NCBI RefSeq assembly: GCF_003065605.1
Contig: NZ_CP026952.1
Location: 2,914,001 to 2,978,000 of the forward strand
From: Aeromicrobium chenweiae
Lineage (GTDB): Bacteria > Actinomycetota > Actinomycetes > Propionibacteriales > Nocardioidaceae
DNA length: 64,000 bases
Direction of reading: 5' to 3'
The position numbers were made by a program, and so were the translations under genes. Within the stretch, counting starts at the first letter, position 1; every line of letters begins with the position of its first letter. The notes under the pieces were generated by a model that was given only the letters and a program-made list of their open reading frames with translations, was not told where the DNA came from and ran no database searches. Shown here one piece after another: positions 34,979 to 44,538 of the stretch.

Positions 34979-35801
34979 CCGCATGAGCCAGCCGCGGACC
35001 GCGGGCACGCACCTGCGCCGCCTGGTCGTCGTCGCCTACCTGTTCCTGCTGGTCATCTGGCCGGTCGCGCTCGTCGTGCAGAAGACGTTCGACGGCGGCC
35101 TCGAGAACCTCCGGACCGCCCTGTCCGACCCCGTGGTCACGGACGCCCTTCAGCTCACCGTGGTGGTCGCGCTGTGGGCGGTCGCGATCAACACGGTGTT
35201 CGGCGTCGGGATCTCGCTGCTGCTCGTGCGGTACGAGTTCCCGGGCCGGCGCGTCCTGTCCGCGCTGATCGACCTGCCGCTCTCGGTCTCCCCCGTCGTG
35301 GTCGGCCTGGCCCTCCTGCTGGCGTACGGCGGCACCAACGGGACGTTCGGTCCCGCCCTGGAGGGAGTCGGGCTGCAGGTGGCGTTCGCGACGCCGGGCA
35401 TCGTGATGGCCACCGCGTTCGTGAGCCTGCCGCTGGTCATCCGCGAGATCGTGCCCGTGCTCCACGAGATCGGCACCGAGCAGGAGCAGGCCGCCAAGAG
35501 CCTCGGCGCGAGCGCGGTGCAGACGTTCCGGCGGATCACCCTGCCGTCGATCAAGTGGGCGCTCGTCTACGGCGTCGTGCTGAGCCTCGCCCGCGCGCTC
35601 GGCGAGTTCGGCGCGGTCAAGATCGTGTCGGGCAACGTCGCCCAGCAGACCCAGACGGCCACGCTGGTCGTCGAGCAGAAGTACCAGGACTTCGAGCAGG
35701 GATCGGCGTACGCGACGTCGTTCCTGCTCGCACTGATCGCGGTCGCGGCGCTCGTCGTCGTGACCATCCTTCGACCCAAGGACGACACTGATGGGGATTG
35801 A
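34971..35801 (+). CDS. cysW: Sulfate ABC importer permease CysW
   Basis: 276 residues, six spans, EAA loop [18 protein letters not shown] near 170-187. The GTG start at 34971 overlaps cysT by eight bases; an ATG four codons later is an alternative start. The stop overlaps cysA by 11 bases. Confidence 0.94.
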   Translation: MASRMSQPRTAGTHLRRLVVVAYLFLLVIWPVALVVQKTFDGGLENLRTALSDPVVTDALQLTVVVALWAVAINTVFGVGISLLLVRYEFPGRRVLSALIDLPLSVSPVVVGLALLLAYGGTNGTFGPALEGVGLQVAFATPGIVMATAFVSLPLVIREIVPVLHEIGTEQEQAAKSLGASAVQTFRRITLPSIKWALVYGVVLSLARALGEFGAVKIVSGNVAQQTQTATLVVEQKYQDFEQGSAYATSFLLALIAVAALVVVTILRPKDDTDGD

Positions 35802-36759
35802 GATCCGCGGCGTCAACAAGAACTTCGGCGACTTCGTCGCGCTGAAGGACATCGACCTGAGCATCCCCAGCGGCCAGCTCACGGCCCTGCTGGGGCCCAG
35901 CGGCGGCGGCAAGTCGACCCTGCTGCGCATCATCGCGGGCCTCGAGTCGTCCGACAGCGGCTCGATCGAGATCGAGGGGGTCGACGCGACGGGCGTCCCC
36001 GCGCAGAAGCGCAACGTCGGCTTCGTGTTCCAGCACTACGCGGCGTTCAAGCACATGACGGTGGAGAAGAACGTCGCGTTCGGCCTCGAGATCCGCAAGA
36101 AGCCCAAGGACGAGGTGCGGCGCCGGGTCGCCGAGCTGCTCGAGCTCGTGCACCTCGAGCAGTTCTCCCACCGCCTGCCGTCACAGCTCTCCGGCGGGCA
36201 GCGCCAGCGCATGGCCCTGGCACGGGCACTGGCGATCGAGCCCAGCGTCCTGCTGCTCGACGAGCCGTTCGGCGCGCTCGACGCCAAGGTCCGCAAGGAG
36301 CTGCGTGACTGGCTCCGCCGCCTGCACGACGAGGTCCACGTGACGACCGTGTTCGTGACCCACGACCAGGAGGAGGCCCTGGAGGTCTCGGACAACCTCG
36401 TGGTGATCAACGAGGGCCGCATCGAGCAGATCGGCACCCCGGACGATCTCTACGACCGTCCCGCCAGCGACTTCGTCCTGTCGTTCCTCGGACCCGTCAC
36501 CAAGCTCGGGGACCGCCTCATCCGTCCGCACGACATCGACATCACCCGCTACGAGCACGCCGCGACGACATCCGGGCCGATCACGCGGTGGACGCGCGTC
36601 GGCTTCGAGGTGCGCCTCGAGGTCACGCCTAACGACGCGCTGCACCCGGACCCGGTGCAGGTCGTCCTCACCCGGGCCGAGGCGACGGCGCTGCAGCTGC
36701 ACGAGGGCGACTTGGTGTGGCTGCGTCCGCGCGTCGGTGCGGACCTCGTCGGCGCCTGA
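35791..36759 (+). CDS. cysA: Sulfate ABC importer ATPase CysA
   Basis: 322 residues. Walker [12 protein letters not shown] near 34-44, signature [15 protein letters not shown] near 132-146, Walker [12 protein letters not shown] near 154-164, and a C-terminal TOBE-like extension (about 240-322) typical of CysA. The ATG at 35791 overlaps the cysW end by 11 bases. Completes the importer for sulfate assimilation; no reductase genes are in the window. Confidence 0.95.
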   Translation: MGIEIRGVNKNFGDFVALKDIDLSIPSGQLTALLGPSGGGKSTLLRIIAGLESSDSGSIEIEGVDATGVPAQKRNVGFVFQHYAAFKHMTVEKNVAFGLEIRKKPKDEVRRRVAELLELVHLEQFSHRLPSQLSGGQRQRMALARALAIEPSVLLLDEPFGALDAKVRKELRDWLRRLHDEVHVTTVFVTHDQEEALEVSDNLVVINEGRIEQIGTPDDLYDRPASDFVLSFLGPVTKLGDRLIRPHDIDITRYEHAATTSGPITRWTRVGFEVRLEVTPNDALHPDPVQVVLTRAEATALQLHEGDLVWLRPRVGADLVGA

Positions 36760-36770
36760 CTGGCGCAACC

Positions 36771-36860
36771 CGACCCGCGAGTGGCGCAGTTGCGCACGAC
36801 TCGCCGTCCCATTTCCTCCATCCTGCGCCAGTCGCGGGCTGACGTGCGCCAGTCGCGGGC
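36771..36860. repeat. Dispersed intergenic inverted repeat, copy 1 (cysA-MFS gap)
   Basis: Arms at 36774-36789 and 36823-36838 (CCCGCGAGTGGCGCAG, one mismatch) enclose an inner block ACGACTCGCCGTCCCA at 36796-36811. The inner 16 bases occur exactly, inverted, at 61634-61649 inside similar arms. An extra arm copy (GTGCGCCAGTCGCGGG) follows at 36845-36860. It lies between the convergent cysA and MFS genes and could act as a two-way terminator. Confidence 0.85.
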
Positions 36861-36865
36861 TGCGC

Positions 36866-38047
36866 TCAGACGGAGACGGGGACGGGCTGGGAGCGGCGCT
36901 GGTAGCGCAGGCCGGCCACGAACACCGCGAGGCCGAGGGTGGCCAGGACGACGCCGACGAGGCTCGTCGCGCGGTAGCCGTACCCGGCCTCGATGATGAC
37001 CGAGCCGAAGAACGCGCCGAGGCCGTTCGCGATGTTCAGGGACGAGTGGTTGAGCGCGGCGCCCAGCATCTGCGCCTCGCCCGCGGCGTCCATCAGCCGG
37101 ATCTGCAGGTTGATCGCGACGATCGAGCCGAGCGCGCCCACCGCGAACACCAGGACCAGCGCCGGGACGACCTGTGCCGCGGCGAAGTAGAACGCGACCA
37201 GCACGAGCGGGGTGGCCACGAACCCGGCGAGCACCGACCGCTCGACGTTCCAGTCCGCGAGCGGGCCCGCGGCCCACGACCCGACGACCGAGCCGAGGCC
37301 GAACGCCAGGGTGAAGATCGCGATCCAGCCCGCGTCCAGGTCGATCACCTTGGTCACGATGGGGGCGATGTAGCTGTACATCGCGAACAGCCCGCCGAAG
37401 CCGACCATGCCCGCGGCGACGGCGAACAGCACCTGCGGCTGCTTGAGGGCCGACAGCTCGCCGCGCACCGAGGCGTCGGTGTTGGCCGGCGAGTGCGGGA
37501 CGAACAGGAAGATCATGAGCGCGGCCGCTGCGGCGATCCCGAGCACCGCCCAGTAGGCGCTGCGCCAGCCGAGGGTCTGGCCGAGGATCGTGCTCGCGGG
37601 CACGCCGGCGACCGTCGCGACCGACAGGCCGAGCATCACCGAGCTGACCGCGCGCCCGCGCATCTCGAGCCGTACCAGCGAGGCCGCGAGCAGCGAGGCG
37701 ACACCGAAGTACGCACCGTGCGGGAGGCCGGCGACGAAGCGCGCAGCCATCACCGGCAGGTAGCCGCTGGCGAGGGCGGTGATCGCGTTGCCGAGGCCGA
37801 GGGCGAGGATCAGACCGATCGCGAGCCCCTTCTTGGGCAGCCGGGCACCGAGCGAGACGATGATCGGGGCACCGACGACGACGCCGAACGCGTACGCCGT
37901 GATGATGTGGCCGGTCTCGGCGTTGGTCCGGTGGATGCCGTCGGCGATCTCCTCGAGCAGACCCATCGTCATGAACTCAGTCGTGCCGATCGCGAAACCG
38001 CCCAGAGCCAGTGCCAGCAGAGCGAGGCTCACGTGGCGCGTACGCAT
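36866..38047 (-). CDS. MFS transporter, AraJ/DHA1-type exporter
   Basis: 393 residues with about 12 spans. The N-terminus (LALGGFAIGTTEFMTMGLLEEIADG near 7-31 in two stretches) and the loop GARLPKKGLAIG match the AraJ/PbuE-like group, which exports arabinose-type sugars, purines or drugs. I place the start at the ATG at 38047; an upstream TTG at 38080 would add 11 residues not seen in the family. Stands alone, convergent with cysA. Substrate unknown. Confidence 0.88.
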   Translation of the reverse strand: MRTRHVSLALLALALGGFAIGTTEFMTMGLLEEIADGIHRTNAETGHIITAYAFGVVVGAPIIVSLGARLPKKGLAIGLILALGLGNAITALASGYLPVMAARFVAGLPHGAYFGVASLLAASLVRLEMRGRAVSSVMLGLSVATVAGVPASTILGQTLGWRSAYWAVLGIAAAAALMIFLFVPHSPANTDASVRGELSALKQPQVLFAVAAGMVGFGGLFAMYSYIAPIVTKVIDLDAGWIAIFTLAFGLGSVVGSWAAGPLADWNVERSVLAGFVATPLVLVAFYFAAAQVVPALVLVFAVGALGSIVAINLQIRLMDAAGEAQMLGAALNHSSLNIANGLGAFFGSVIIEAGYGYRATSLVGVVLATLGLAVFVAGLRYQRRSQPVPVSV

Positions 38048-38142
38048 GGGTGTCCCGAGATCTGTCACGTCTTGGTACAAGGCGCACCGGCCGCGAGGTG
38101 TTCCCCAGGGGACCTGCGTGCCTCGTCACACTGCCTGCGGGA

Positions 38143-39027
38143 CTACCTGACCTTGCGGCTCTTCCCGGTCCGTGAGACGGATGCGAAGCCCTTCTTCTTC
38201 GCCGTGACCCGCACGGACACCCGCTTGCGCCGGTCCTTCGTCGTCAGCTTGTACGAGGACTTCGTCGCGCCCTTGATCGCCTTGCCGTTGCGCAGCCACC
38301 GGTACGAGTACGAGTAGCCGGCGCCGCTCCAGCCACCACGGTCCTTCACCCTGACCTTCTTGCGCACCGCGAAGGTGCCCGAGACCGTCGGCTTGCGTGC
38401 GGAGTACGCGGGGACCCGCAGCGCGGAGGTGGCGCTCTGCCGCGTGGTGTAGCCGCTCTTGACGGACGTCGTCCGGAACGCGATCGCGCGGCCTGCGTCG
38501 GCCGTGGTCAGGCGGTACGTCCGGCCGGACGCCCCGGCGATGACCTTTCCGTCACGGGTCCAGACGGACGTGACGGACGCGCCGGCGGTGCCGGGGGTCG
38601 TGAACGACGCCGTGAGGGACCCCTTGACCTTCGGGGACCCCGCGATCTTGACGGCGGGCGGGGCCAGCGAGCCCCCGACCGGCGCGATCTCGTTGGACCG
38701 GAGCCGCTCGGCCCGCGGGGACTTCGGCTTGACCAGCACGCTCAGCCGCTTGCCCGCCTGGAGGTCCGCCTGGGTCACCGTGTGGGTCGCCCCCGTGTCA
38801 CCCGGCCCGGGGACCTCGTCCCCGTCCCACAGCCACACGTACGTGTAGCCGCCCGACTCACCGCCCAGGGAGCCGTGGCTCGTGATCGTCAGCTTCTCCC
38901 CCACCCGTCCGGAGCCGGAGATGACCGGATCGCCGGTCGCCCGCTCCGCGTCGGCGGCACCGACGGACAGCACGAGACCTCCCGTGGCCAGGGCGAGGCC
39001 GGTGAGCGCCAGGACGAGCTTCTTCAT
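38143..39027 (-). CDS. Secreted protein with Ig-like W-x-R-x-G repeats, function unknown
   Basis: 294 residues with a signal peptide (cleavage likely after SVGAADA). The rest is about three repeats of some 85 residues each, with the pattern Trp-x-(R/W)-(D/N)-G-(K/D), then G-A-(S/T), Y-x-L-T-x-x-D and a valine-rich strand (VSVRVTAKKKG). Such repeats occur in secreted and cell-wall proteins of Nocardioidaceae and have an all-beta, Ig-like look. The C-terminal repeat is very basic (many Lys/Arg), suggesting contact with wall polymers. No sortase motif, LysM or enzyme domain is visible. Function not known. Confidence 0.75.
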   Translation of the reverse strand: MKKLVLALTGLALATGGLVLSVGAADAERATGDPVISGSGRVGEKLTITSHGSLGGESGGYTYVWLWDGDEVPGPGDTGATHTVTQADLQAGKRLSVLVKPKSPRAERLRSNEIAPVGGSLAPPAVKIAGSPKVKGSLTASFTTPGTAGASVTSVWTRDGKVIAGASGRTYRLTTADAGRAIAFRTTSVKSGYTTRQSATSALRVPAYSARKPTVSGTFAVRKKVRVKDRGGWSGAGYSYSYRWLRNGKAIKGATKSSYKLTTKDRRKRVSVRVTAKKKGFASVSRTGKSRKVR

Positions 39028-39050
39028 GCGGGCAACCTTCTGCTGGGTGG

Positions 39051-39086
39051 GTGTCCGGGGCGGCTCGCAGAAGCCGTCCCGGACAC
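39051..39086 (-). terminator. Terminator after icd
   Basis: GTGTCCGGGGCGGCT (39051-39065) pairs with 39072-39086 over 15 positions including one G-T pair, with a six-base loop. It lies 40 bases downstream of the icd stop and upstream of the secreted-protein start. Confidence 0.75.
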
Positions 39087-39126
39087 CTACACAGAGTCGG
39101 TACCCGTCAGTTCATGACGCGCGAGG

Positions 39127-41340
39127 TCAGCCGAGCGTGGCCAGCACCTCGAGCAGCGTGCCCGAGGGGCGCATGACCGACTTCACCTTCGTCTCGTCGG
39201 GGCGGTAGTAGCCGCCAATGTCGGCGGGCGAGCCCTGCACCGCGAGCAGCTCGTCGACGATCTTCTGCTCGTTGCCCGACAGCGCGTCGGCGACCTCGGT
39301 GAACGCGGCGGCGAGCTCCGCGTCCTCGGTCTGGCTGCTGAGCTCCTTGGCCCAGTACAGCGCCAGGTAGAAGTGGCTGCCGCGGTTGTCGATCGTGCCG
39401 AGCTTGCGACCGGGCGACTTGTTCTCGTCCAGGAACGTCCCGGTGGCGCGGTCGAGCGTGTCGGCGAGGATCTGCGCCCGCGCGTTGCCGGTCGTCGTCG
39501 CCATGTGCTCGAAGCTCGAGGCCAGGGCCAGGAACTCGCCCAGGCTGTCCCAGCGCAGGTAGTTCTCCTTGACGAGCTGCTGCACGTGCTTGGGAGCGGA
39601 GCCGCCGGCGCCGGTCTCGAACAGGCCGCCGCCGTTGATCAGCGGGACGATCGACAGCATCTTGGCGCTCGTGCCGAGCTCCAGGATCGGGAACAGGTCC
39701 GTGTTGTAGTCGCGCAGCACGTTGCCGGTGACCGAGATCGTGTCCTCACCCTTGCGGATGCGGTCGATCGAGTACTGGGTCGCCTCGACCGGGGACATGA
39801 TCTCGATCGTCAGGCCCTCTGTGTCGTGCTCGGGCAGGTACGCGTTCACCTTGGCGATGAGGTTCGCGTCGTGCGCGCGCGAGGGGTCCAGCCAGAACAC
39901 CGCGGGGGTGTCGGACGCGCGGGCGCGGGTGACCGCGAGCTTGACCCAGTCGCGGATCGGGACGTCCTTGGTCTGGCACGCACGCCACACGTCGCCGGGC
40001 TCCACCGCGTGCTCGATCAGCACGGTGCCGTCGGCGTCGACGACCTGGACCGTGCCGGCCTCGGCGATCTCGAACGTCTTGTCGTGGCTGCCGTACTCCT
40101 CGGCGGCCTGCGCCATGAGGCCGACGTTCGGGACCGAGCCCATCGTCGTCGGGTCGTACGCGCCGTTGACGCGGCAGTCGTCGATGACGGTCTGGTAGAC
40201 GCCGGCGTACGAGCTGTCCGGGATGACCGCGAGGGTGTCGGCCTCGTTGCCGTCCGGGCCCCACATGTGGCCGGAGGTGCGGATCATGGCCGGCATCGAC
40301 GCGTCGACGATGACGTCGCTCGGGACGTGCAGGTTGGTGATGCCCTTGTCGGAGTCGACCATCGCGAGCGCCGGGCCCTCGGCCAGTCCCTGCTCGAACG
40401 CGGCCTTGATCTCGGCGCCGTTGGGGAGCTTGTCGAGGCCGGCCAGGATGCCGCCGAGTCCGTTGCTGGGGCTGAGGCCCGCGGCCGCGAGGTCGGCGCC
40501 GTACGTGTCGAAGACGGCCGGGAAGAACGCCTTGACGACGTGGCCGAAGATGATCGGGTCCGAGACCTTCATCATCGTGGCCTTCAGGTGCACCGAGAAC
40601 AGCACGCCCTCGTCCTTGGCGCGCGCGATCTGCGCCGCCAGGAACTCGTCCAGCGCGGCGGCGCGCATCACGGTGCCGTCGACGATCTCGCCGGCGAGGA
40701 CCGGGAAGGCGTCCTTGAGCGTCGTCGTGGTGCCGTCGGCGCTCACGTGCTGGATCGTCAGGGTCGTGTCGGCGTCGATCACGACCGACTTCTCGTTCGA
40801 GCGGAAGTCGTCGGCGCCCATCGTGGCGACGTTCGTCTTGGAGTCGCTGCTCCACGCGCCCATCGAGTGCGGGTGCTTGCGGGCGTAGTTCTTGACCGAC
40901 GCGGGGGCGCGGCGATCGGAGTTGCCCTCGCGCAGGACCGGGTTGACCGCGCTGCCCTTGACCTTGTCGTAGCGGGCGCGGACGTCCTTGTCCTCGTCGG
41001 TCTGCGGGTCGTCCGGGTAGTCCGGCAGGTCGTAGCCCTGCGACTGCAGCTCGGCGATCGCGGCCTTCAGCTGCGGGATCGAGGCGCTGATGTTGGGCAG
41101 CTTGATGATGTTGGCCTCGGGCGTCTTGGCGAGCTCCCCGAGCTCGGCCAGGGCGTCCCCGATCTGCTGCTCGGGGGTCAGCCGGTCACCGAACAGGGCG
41201 ATGATGCGCCCGGCCAGCGAGATGTCGCGGGTCTCGACCTCGACGCCGGCGGTCGAGGCGTAGGCCTCGACGACGGGGAGGAACGAGTAGGTGGCGAGGA
41301 GCGGGGCCTCGTCGGTGTGGGTGTAGATGATCGTGGCCAT
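39127..41340 (-). CDS. icd: Monomeric NADP-dependent isocitrate dehydrogenase
   Basis: 737 residues, the size of the monomeric IDH-II form used by corynebacteria, mycobacteria and nocardioforms; unrelated in length to the 400-residue dimeric enzyme. Recognisable family blocks are the N-terminal [19 protein letters not shown] and the substrate loop ..EGNSDRRAP (near 138-146) with phosphate-site Ser. Oxidatively decarboxylates isocitrate to 2-oxoglutarate and supplies NADPH. ATG at 41340 with GGAGGAGA upstream. Divergent from mdh across about 214 bases. Confidence 0.97.
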   Translation of the reverse strand: MATIIYTHTDEAPLLATYSFLPVVEAYASTAGVEVETRDISLAGRIIALFGDRLTPEQQIGDALAELGELAKTPEANIIKLPNISASIPQLKAAIAELQSQGYDLPDYPDDPQTDEDKDVRARYDKVKGSAVNPVLREGNSDRRAPASVKNYARKHPHSMGAWSSDSKTNVATMGADDFRSNEKSVVIDADTTLTIQHVSADGTTTTLKDAFPVLAGEIVDGTVMRAAALDEFLAAQIARAKDEGVLFSVHLKATMMKVSDPIIFGHVVKAFFPAVFDTYGADLAAAGLSPSNGLGGILAGLDKLPNGAEIKAAFEQGLAEGPALAMVDSDKGITNLHVPSDVIVDASMPAMIRTSGHMWGPDGNEADTLAVIPDSSYAGVYQTVIDDCRVNGAYDPTTMGSVPNVGLMAQAAEEYGSHDKTFEIAEAGTVQVVDADGTVLIEHAVEPGDVWRACQTKDVPIRDWVKLAVTRARASDTPAVFWLDPSRAHDANLIAKVNAYLPEHDTEGLTIEIMSPVEATQYSIDRIRKGEDTISVTGNVLRDYNTDLFPILELGTSAKMLSIVPLINGGGLFETGAGGSAPKHVQQLVKENYLRWDSLGEFLALASSFEHMATTTGNARAQILADTLDRATGTFLDENKSPGRKLGTIDNRGSHFYLALYWAKELSSQTEDAELAAAFTEVADALSGNEQKIVDELLAVQGSPADIGGYYRPDETKVKSVMRPSGTLLEVLATLG

Positions 41341-41382
41341 GAGAGCGGTGTCTCCTCCAGAGTGGGGCGCCAGGAAAGTTGT

Positions 41383-41398
41383 TTGACATCAAGATATC
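41383..41398 (-). promoter_or_regulatory. Inverted-repeat motif in the icd-mdh divergent promoter region
   Basis: TTGA-CA-TCAA (41383-41392) is followed directly by the palindrome GATATC (41393-41398). It lies about 45 bases upstream of the icd start, in the only AT-rich patch of the 214-base gap. It may be a promoter element or a regulator site for the two TCA-cycle genes; the regulator is not evident. Confidence 0.4.
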
Positions 41399-41554
41399 TC
41401 ACTCGACGCCGGGCCGCTGGCGTCCCCTCCGGCGGCCCGAAGGGCCCCGACGGTCACGGACACCCGCACCGCCCCCGGAGCACCCGTGGGAGGAGTCTGC
41501 GCTACTTTCGGAAGGTATCTCCCAGATTTCCGCACCGTTCAAGGAGCACCTCTC

Positions 41555-42544
41555 GTGAGCACAACCCCCGTCAAGGTCGCCGTCACCGGCGCGGCCGGCC
41601 AGATCGGCTACAGCCTCCTCTTCCGACTCGCCAGCGGTTCGCTGCTCGGTCCTGACACCCCGATCCAGCTGCAGCTGCTCGAGATCACCCCGGCGCTGAA
41701 GGCGCTCGAGGGCGTCGTCATGGAGCTCGACGACTGCGCGTTCCCGACCCTCGCGGGTGTCGAGATCGGCGACGACGCCGAGAAGATCTTCGACGGCGTC
41801 AACCTCGCCCTCCTCGTCGGCGCGCGCCCCCGCGGCCCGGGCATGGAGCGCGGCGACCTGCTGTCCGCCAACGGCGCGATCTTCACCGCGCAGGGCCAGG
41901 CGCTCAACAAGGTCGCGGCCGACGACGTCCGCATCGGTGTCACCGGCAACCCGGCCAACACCAACGCGCTGATCGCGATGAGCAACGCCCCCGACATCCC
42001 GGCCGAGCGCTTCTCCGCGCTGACGCGCCTGGACCACAACCGGGCCATCTCGCAGCTGGCTGCGAAGACCGGCTCGGCCGTGTCGGACATCAAGAAGGTC
42101 ACGATCTGGGGCAACCACTCCGCGACCCAGTACCCGGACATCTTCCACGCCGAGATCGCCGGCAAGAACGCTGCCGAGACGGTGGGCGACCAGGCCTGGA
42201 TCGAGAACGACTTCATCCCGACCGTCGCCAAGCGTGGCGCCGCGATCATCGAGGCCCGCGGCTCGTCCTCGGCCGCCTCCGCAGCGTCCGCCACGATCGA
42301 CGCCGCCCGCGACTGGCTGCACGGCACCCCCGAGGGGGACTGGGCGTCGATGGCGGTCCGTTCCGACGGCTCGTACGACGTCCCCGAGGGCCTGATCTAC
42401 TCGTTCCCCGTCACGACCAAGAACGGTGACTGGGAGATCGTCCAGGGCCTCGAGATCGACGAGTTCTCGCGCGGCAAGATGGACGCGACGGCCGCCGAGC
42501 TCATCGAGGAGCGCGACGCGGTCAAGGAGCTCGGCCTCATCTGA
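41555..42544 (+). CDS. mdh: Malate dehydrogenase (NAD-dependent)
   Basis: 329 residues, the MDH type-2 (cytosolic-like) class. The NAD-binding [17 protein letters not shown] near 11-27, substrate-binding arginines ([15 protein letters not shown]), and catalytic Asp/His (TRLDHNRA and [12 protein letters not shown]) are present. GTG at 41555 has AAGGAG eight bases upstream and matches the family N-terminus; the open frame upstream lacks support. Faces the DUF3017 gene across an inverted-repeat element. Confidence 0.97.
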   Translation: MSTTPVKVAVTGAAGQIGYSLLFRLASGSLLGPDTPIQLQLLEITPALKALEGVVMELDDCAFPTLAGVEIGDDAEKIFDGVNLALLVGARPRGPGMERGDLLSANGAIFTAQGQALNKVAADDVRIGVTGNPANTNALIAMSNAPDIPAERFSALTRLDHNRAISQLAAKTGSAVSDIKKVTIWGNHSATQYPDIFHAEIAGKNAAETVGDQAWIENDFIPTVAKRGAAIIEARGSSSAASAASATIDAARDWLHGTPEGDWASMAVRSDGSYDVPEGLIYSFPVTTKNGDWEIVQGLEIDEFSRGKMDATAAELIEERDAVKELGLI

Positions 42545-42562
42545 GCCGACCCCCAGGTCCCT

Positions 42563-42620
42563 GCGAGTGGCGCAGTGCGGCTGGTGTCCCACGAGGACTC
42601 CAGCGGTGCTGCGCCACTGG
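42563..42620. repeat. Dispersed intergenic inverted repeat, variant copy (mdh-DUF3017 gap)
   Basis: GCGAGTGGCGCAG at 42563-42575 and CTGCGCCACT at 42609-42618 are the arm sequences of the family at 36771-36860 and 61608-61691. The inner segment differs from those copies. It fills most of the 87-base gap between convergent mdh and DUF3017 genes. Confidence 0.75.
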
Positions 42621-42631
42621 CGTCTCCGGGG

Positions 42632-42907
42632 TCAGCCGGGCTGGCCCGGGATGACCCAGGCGAGGACGATCAGCGCCGCACCCAGGGTCGTCATCCAGAA
42701 GATGTCGAACGCCTTGCCGCGGACCCGCAGCATGCCGGTGTGGTCGATCGGCACGACCGACCGGGCCAGTGCGCCCACGACGAAGGCGACGCCGATCGCC
42801 AGGATCCCCGCACGCCACGGTCCGGCCACGACGAGCACGAGCCCGACCAGCACGACCAGCAGCTGCAGCAGGTAGAGCTGCGAGCCGCGGCTGCGGGGTC
42901 CCCTCAC
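42632..42907 (-). CDS. DUF3017 small membrane protein
   Basis: 91 residues with three hydrophobic segments ([45 protein letters not shown]). The GTG start at 42907 overlaps the folD stop (GTGA). A DUF3017 protein downstream of folD is a conserved actinobacterial arrangement. Function unknown. Confidence 0.82.
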   Translation of the reverse strand: MRGPRSRGSQLYLLQLLVVLVGLVLVVAGPWRAGILAIGVAFVVGALARSVVPIDHTGMLRVRGKAFDIFWMTTLGAALIVLAWVIPGQPG

Positions 42908-43755
42908 GGGTTGAGACGCTCGGCGGTGTCGACGACGTTCGCCAGCAGCAGGGCGCGGGTCATCGGTCCCACGCCACCGGGGTTGGGCGAGATCCAGCCT
43001 GCGACCTCGTACGCTGCGGGATCCACGTCGCCGACGATGCCGTTCGCGTCCCGGCTCACGCCGACGTCGAGCAGCGCGGCACCGGGCTTGACCATGTCGG
43101 CGCGGATGATGCCCGGGACGCCGGCCGCGGCGATGACGATGTCCGCACGGCGGACCTCCGCGGCGAGGTCCCGGGTGCCGGTGTGGCAGAGCGTCACGGT
43201 GGCGTTCTCGGTACGGCGGGTCAGGAGCAGGCCCATGGGACGACCGACCGTGATGCCGCGACCGACGACCACGACGTGCTGGCCAGCGATCGGGACGTCG
43301 TGGCGGCGCAGCAGCTCGATGATGCCGCGCGGCGTGCACGGCAGCGGCGCCTCCTTGCCCAGCACCAGCCAGCCGAGGTTGGTCGGGTGCAGCCCGTCCG
43401 CGTCCTTGTCGGGATCGATGCGGCCGATCGCGGCGTTCTCGTCCAGGCCCCTCGGGAGCGGGAGCTGCAGGATGTAGCCGGTGCAGGCGGGATCCGCGTT
43501 GAGCTGGTCGATCGCGGACTCGACGTCGGCCTGGGTCGCGGTCTCGGGCAGGTCGACACGGATCGACTCGATGCCGACCTCGGCGCAGTCGCGGTGCTTG
43601 CCTGCGACGTACCACTGGCTCCCGGGGTCGTTGCCGACCAGGATCGTGCCGAGGCCGGGCACGACGCCCTTCTCCCGGAGCGCAGTCACCCGCTCCCGGA
43701 GCTCGCCCTTGATCGCGGCCGCGGCCGCCTTGCCGTCGAGGATCTGCGCTGTCAC
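42904..43755 (-). CDS. folD: Bifunctional methylenetetrahydrofolate dehydrogenase/cyclohydrolase
   Basis: 283 residues. Catalyses NADP-linked oxidation of methylene-THF and hydrolysis to 10-formyl-THF. The catalytic lysine lies in VAGKHRDC, with GYILQLPLP near 99-107 and [11 protein letters not shown] near 140-150. GTG start at 43755. Provides formyl donors for purH and purN, two genes of the same region, and opposes purU. Confidence 0.96.
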   Translation of the reverse strand: MTAQILDGKAAAAAIKGELRERVTALREKGVVPGLGTILVGNDPGSQWYVAGKHRDCAEVGIESIRVDLPETATQADVESAIDQLNADPACTGYILQLPLPRGLDENAAIGRIDPDKDADGLHPTNLGWLVLGKEAPLPCTPRGIIELLRRHDVPIAGQHVVVVGRGITVGRPMGLLLTRRTENATVTLCHTGTRDLAAEVRRADIVIAAAGVPGIIRADMVKPGAALLDVGVSRDANGIVGDVDPAAYEVAGWISPNPGGVGPMTRALLLANVVDTAERLNP

Positions 43756-43837
43756 GGGTCGAGTCTTTCATGTCCACCCCTGCAAACAGGCGACGGGCGG
43801 CGGCCCTGTCGGCGCCTACACTCGTCTCCGGGGGAAT

Positions 43838-43856
43838 GGCTGGAGCAACTCCAGCC
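43838..43856. promoter_or_regulatory. Perfect inverted repeat upstream of the TetR gene
   Basis: GGCTGGAG-CAA-CTCCAGCC, an 8-3-8 palindrome, 35 bases before the TetR start in the folD-tetR divergent gap. Size and position suit a TetR-family operator acting on its own gene; it is also able to form an RNA hairpin. Confidence 0.5.
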
Positions 43857-43890
43857 TGTCGAGCGGACGTCAAAGGTCGAGGGAGCATCG

Positions 43891-44538
43891 ATGGTCACCC
43901 GTGCCCAGCTGTCACAGGAACGCAGTCGCGCGCGCCGGGACGAGCTGCTCGCCGCAGCCATCGACCTGTTCACCGAGGGCGGGTCGCGCGCGATCACGCA
44001 TCGGGCCGTCGCCGCCCGTGCCGGCCTGCCACCGGCGACCACGACGTACTACTTCGAGTCGATCGACGAGCTCATCCGCGAGGCGCTGAGCTCGCACATC
44101 CAGCAGTGGACCGCCGAGCTGGACGCCCTGTCCCAGATCGACATCGACGTGTCCGTCAGCCTGGACGAGGCGGCGACGTTCATGGGCGGCGTCTTCGCCC
44201 ACCGTGGCCCGGAGGTCGCGGCCGTCGAGCTGTCGATCTTCCTCGCCGCCGCACGCGAGCCCGAGCTCCACGACGTCGCACGGGCGGCCATGACGTCGCT
44301 GGAGGCCCTCGCCACGAGCGTGCTCGAGCAGCTGGGCATCGACGAGCCCCAGCGCCTCGCCGCCGCGATCGTCGCACTCGTCGTCGGCACGGCCGTGCGC
44401 CGACAGGCGGCCATCTACGGCGAGGACGAGGAGGCGCGCATCCTGACCGCTGCCGTCCGCGACCTCGTCGCGGCGCACGCCCTCGGTCCCCTCGAGGTCG
44501 ACCGCACCCTCGCCTCCCTCAGTCGCGGCCCGGCCTGA
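43891..44538 (+). CDS. TetR-family transcriptional regulator
   Basis: 215 residues. The N-terminal helix-turn-helix (RDELLAAAIDLFTEGGSRAI, then AVAARAGLPPATTTYYFESI) is typical; the C-terminal ligand-binding half is unlike any I can name. ATG at 43891 follows the IR above. Its end overlaps the EamA gene's end by 20 bases in convergent fashion. It may control folD, itself, or genes elsewhere. Confidence 0.9.
   Translation: MVTRAQLSQERSRARRDELLAAAIDLFTEGGSRAITHRAVAARAGLPPATTTYYFESIDELIREALSSHIQQWTAELDALSQIDIDVSVSLDEAATFMGGVFAHRGPEVAAVELSIFLAAAREPELHDVARAAMTSLEALATSVLEQLGIDEPQRLAAAIVALVVGTAVRRQAAIYGEDEEARILTAAVRDLVAAHALGPLEVDRTLASLSRGPA

Noticed and set aside
39373..41655. Plus-strand open frame of about 760 codons opposite icd
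   Set aside because: Shadow of the monomeric IDH gene; no recognisable domain, and it would run into the divergent mdh region.
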